A stretch of DNA of 14,295 bases from an uncultured Desulfurellaceae bacterium (GTDB lineage: Bacteria; Campylobacterota_A; Desulfurellia; Desulfurellales; Hippeaceae), in NCBI GenBank assembly GCA_913056505.1, contig CAJXLZ010000006.1, positions 1 to 14,295 of the forward strand. Direction: 5' to 3'. This document shows, in pieces, positions 14,170 through 14,295 of the stretch; within the stretch, counting starts at the first letter, position 1, and each line of letters starts with the position of its first letter. Both the position numbers and the translations under genes were made by a program. The notes beneath the pieces were generated by a model that was not told the origin of the DNA, ran no database searches, and saw nothing but the letters and a program-made list of their open reading frames with translations.

Positions 14170-14295
14170 GTAAAAACTCATCTATTATTTCTTTAATATC
14201 CTGTTTATCTGTATCAACAACCCTTATACCAGAAGCCGATAAATTCCTTCTCATACCACTTCCTATATCTTTCGCAATAAAAACATCAACATCAC
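14159..14295 (-). CDS. NifX/NifB-type (COG1433) domain protein, C-terminal part only
   Basis: The last 44 codons of a gene whose 5' part lies beyond the window. The visible sequence (DVDVFIAKDIGSGMRRNLSA, then SGIRVVDTDKQDIKEIIDEF) fits the C-terminal half of dinitrogenase iron-molybdenum cofactor-binding domains: a VxIAxxIGxG turn followed by an xGI-V strand and a final helix. Such small proteins bind or carry Fe-S or Mo-Fe clusters in nitrogen fixers, but stand-alone copies are common in anaerobes that do not fix nitrogen and their role is mostly unknown. The Gln-Glu-Glu end codons double as the Shine-Dalgarno of the zinc-ribbon gene. The family call is reasonable but rests on a short piece. 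Confidence 0.65.
   Translation of the reverse strand, partial: DVDVFIAKDIGSGMRRNLSASGIRVVDTDKQDIKEIIDEFLQEE

Noticed and set aside
14158..14181. Longer zinc-ribbon protein starting at 14181
   Set aside because: That ATG lies within the NifX-like gene and adds a non-family extension, while the ATG at 14157 has an ideal Shine-Dalgarno.

Overview
The window is a densely packed, AT-rich stretch of a bacterial chromosome (A+T well over half by eye, ATA and AGA codons common). It holds ten protein genes, eight complete and two cut by the window ends, with only one clearly non-coding stretch longer than about 100 bases. The genes point to a Gram-negative, probably anaerobic or microaerophilic bacterium. 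They include a CpoB/YbgF-type lipoprotein, a periplasmic LysM protein, a periplasmic DsbC-type thiol isomerase, a giant AsmA/YhdP-like envelope protein, the futalosine menaquinone pathway (MqnE and MqnC), a B12-dependent methionine synthase without its reactivation domain, and a NifX-like protein. Desulfurellales/Campylobacterota or Deferribacterota would fit, but this is an inference from gene content and cannot be settled from the window.

Left part (1-2846, minus strand): a three-gene unit reads leftward, cpoB-like lipoprotein, then LysM protein, then cysS (cysteinyl-tRNA synthetase, running off the window). The stop codon of each gene sits in or next to the ribosome binding site of the next. 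The 165-base gap 2847-3011 carries two divergent sigma-70-type promoters and, between them, a 19-base near-perfect palindrome.

Middle part (3012-10514, plus strand): a tight four-gene operon, dsbC-like, AsmA/YhdP-like (1044 aa), metH (804 aa), and an NtrC-type response regulator (381 aa). Junctions are a 4-base overlap, a zero-base gap and an 8-base overlap, so the genes are almost certainly co-transcribed and partly translationally coupled. The regulator ends straight after its AAA+ domain and has no DNA-binding domain, as in Helicobacter FlgR.

Right part (10515-14295, minus strand): reading leftward, a NifX/COG1433-like gene (3' part only) is followed by a small zinc-ribbon protein with a Gly/Arg-rich tail, then a rho-independent terminator. 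A new promoter then drives mqnE, mqnC (TAATG overlap) and an RlmD/RumA-type 23S rRNA uridine methyltransferase. The last gene meets the response regulator stop-to-stop with no base between them.

Functionally the window mixes envelope biogenesis (CpoB, LysM, DsbC, AsmA-like) with SAM/methionine chemistry: MetH remakes methionine, while MqnE, MqnC and RlmD consume SAM. No RNA gene, mobile element, CRISPR array or phage gene was seen. No clear new multi-gene system is visible. The most unusual items are the DNA-binding-domain-less sigma-54 activator overlapping metH, and the zinc-ribbon/Gly-Arg-tail protein paired with a NifX-like gene.
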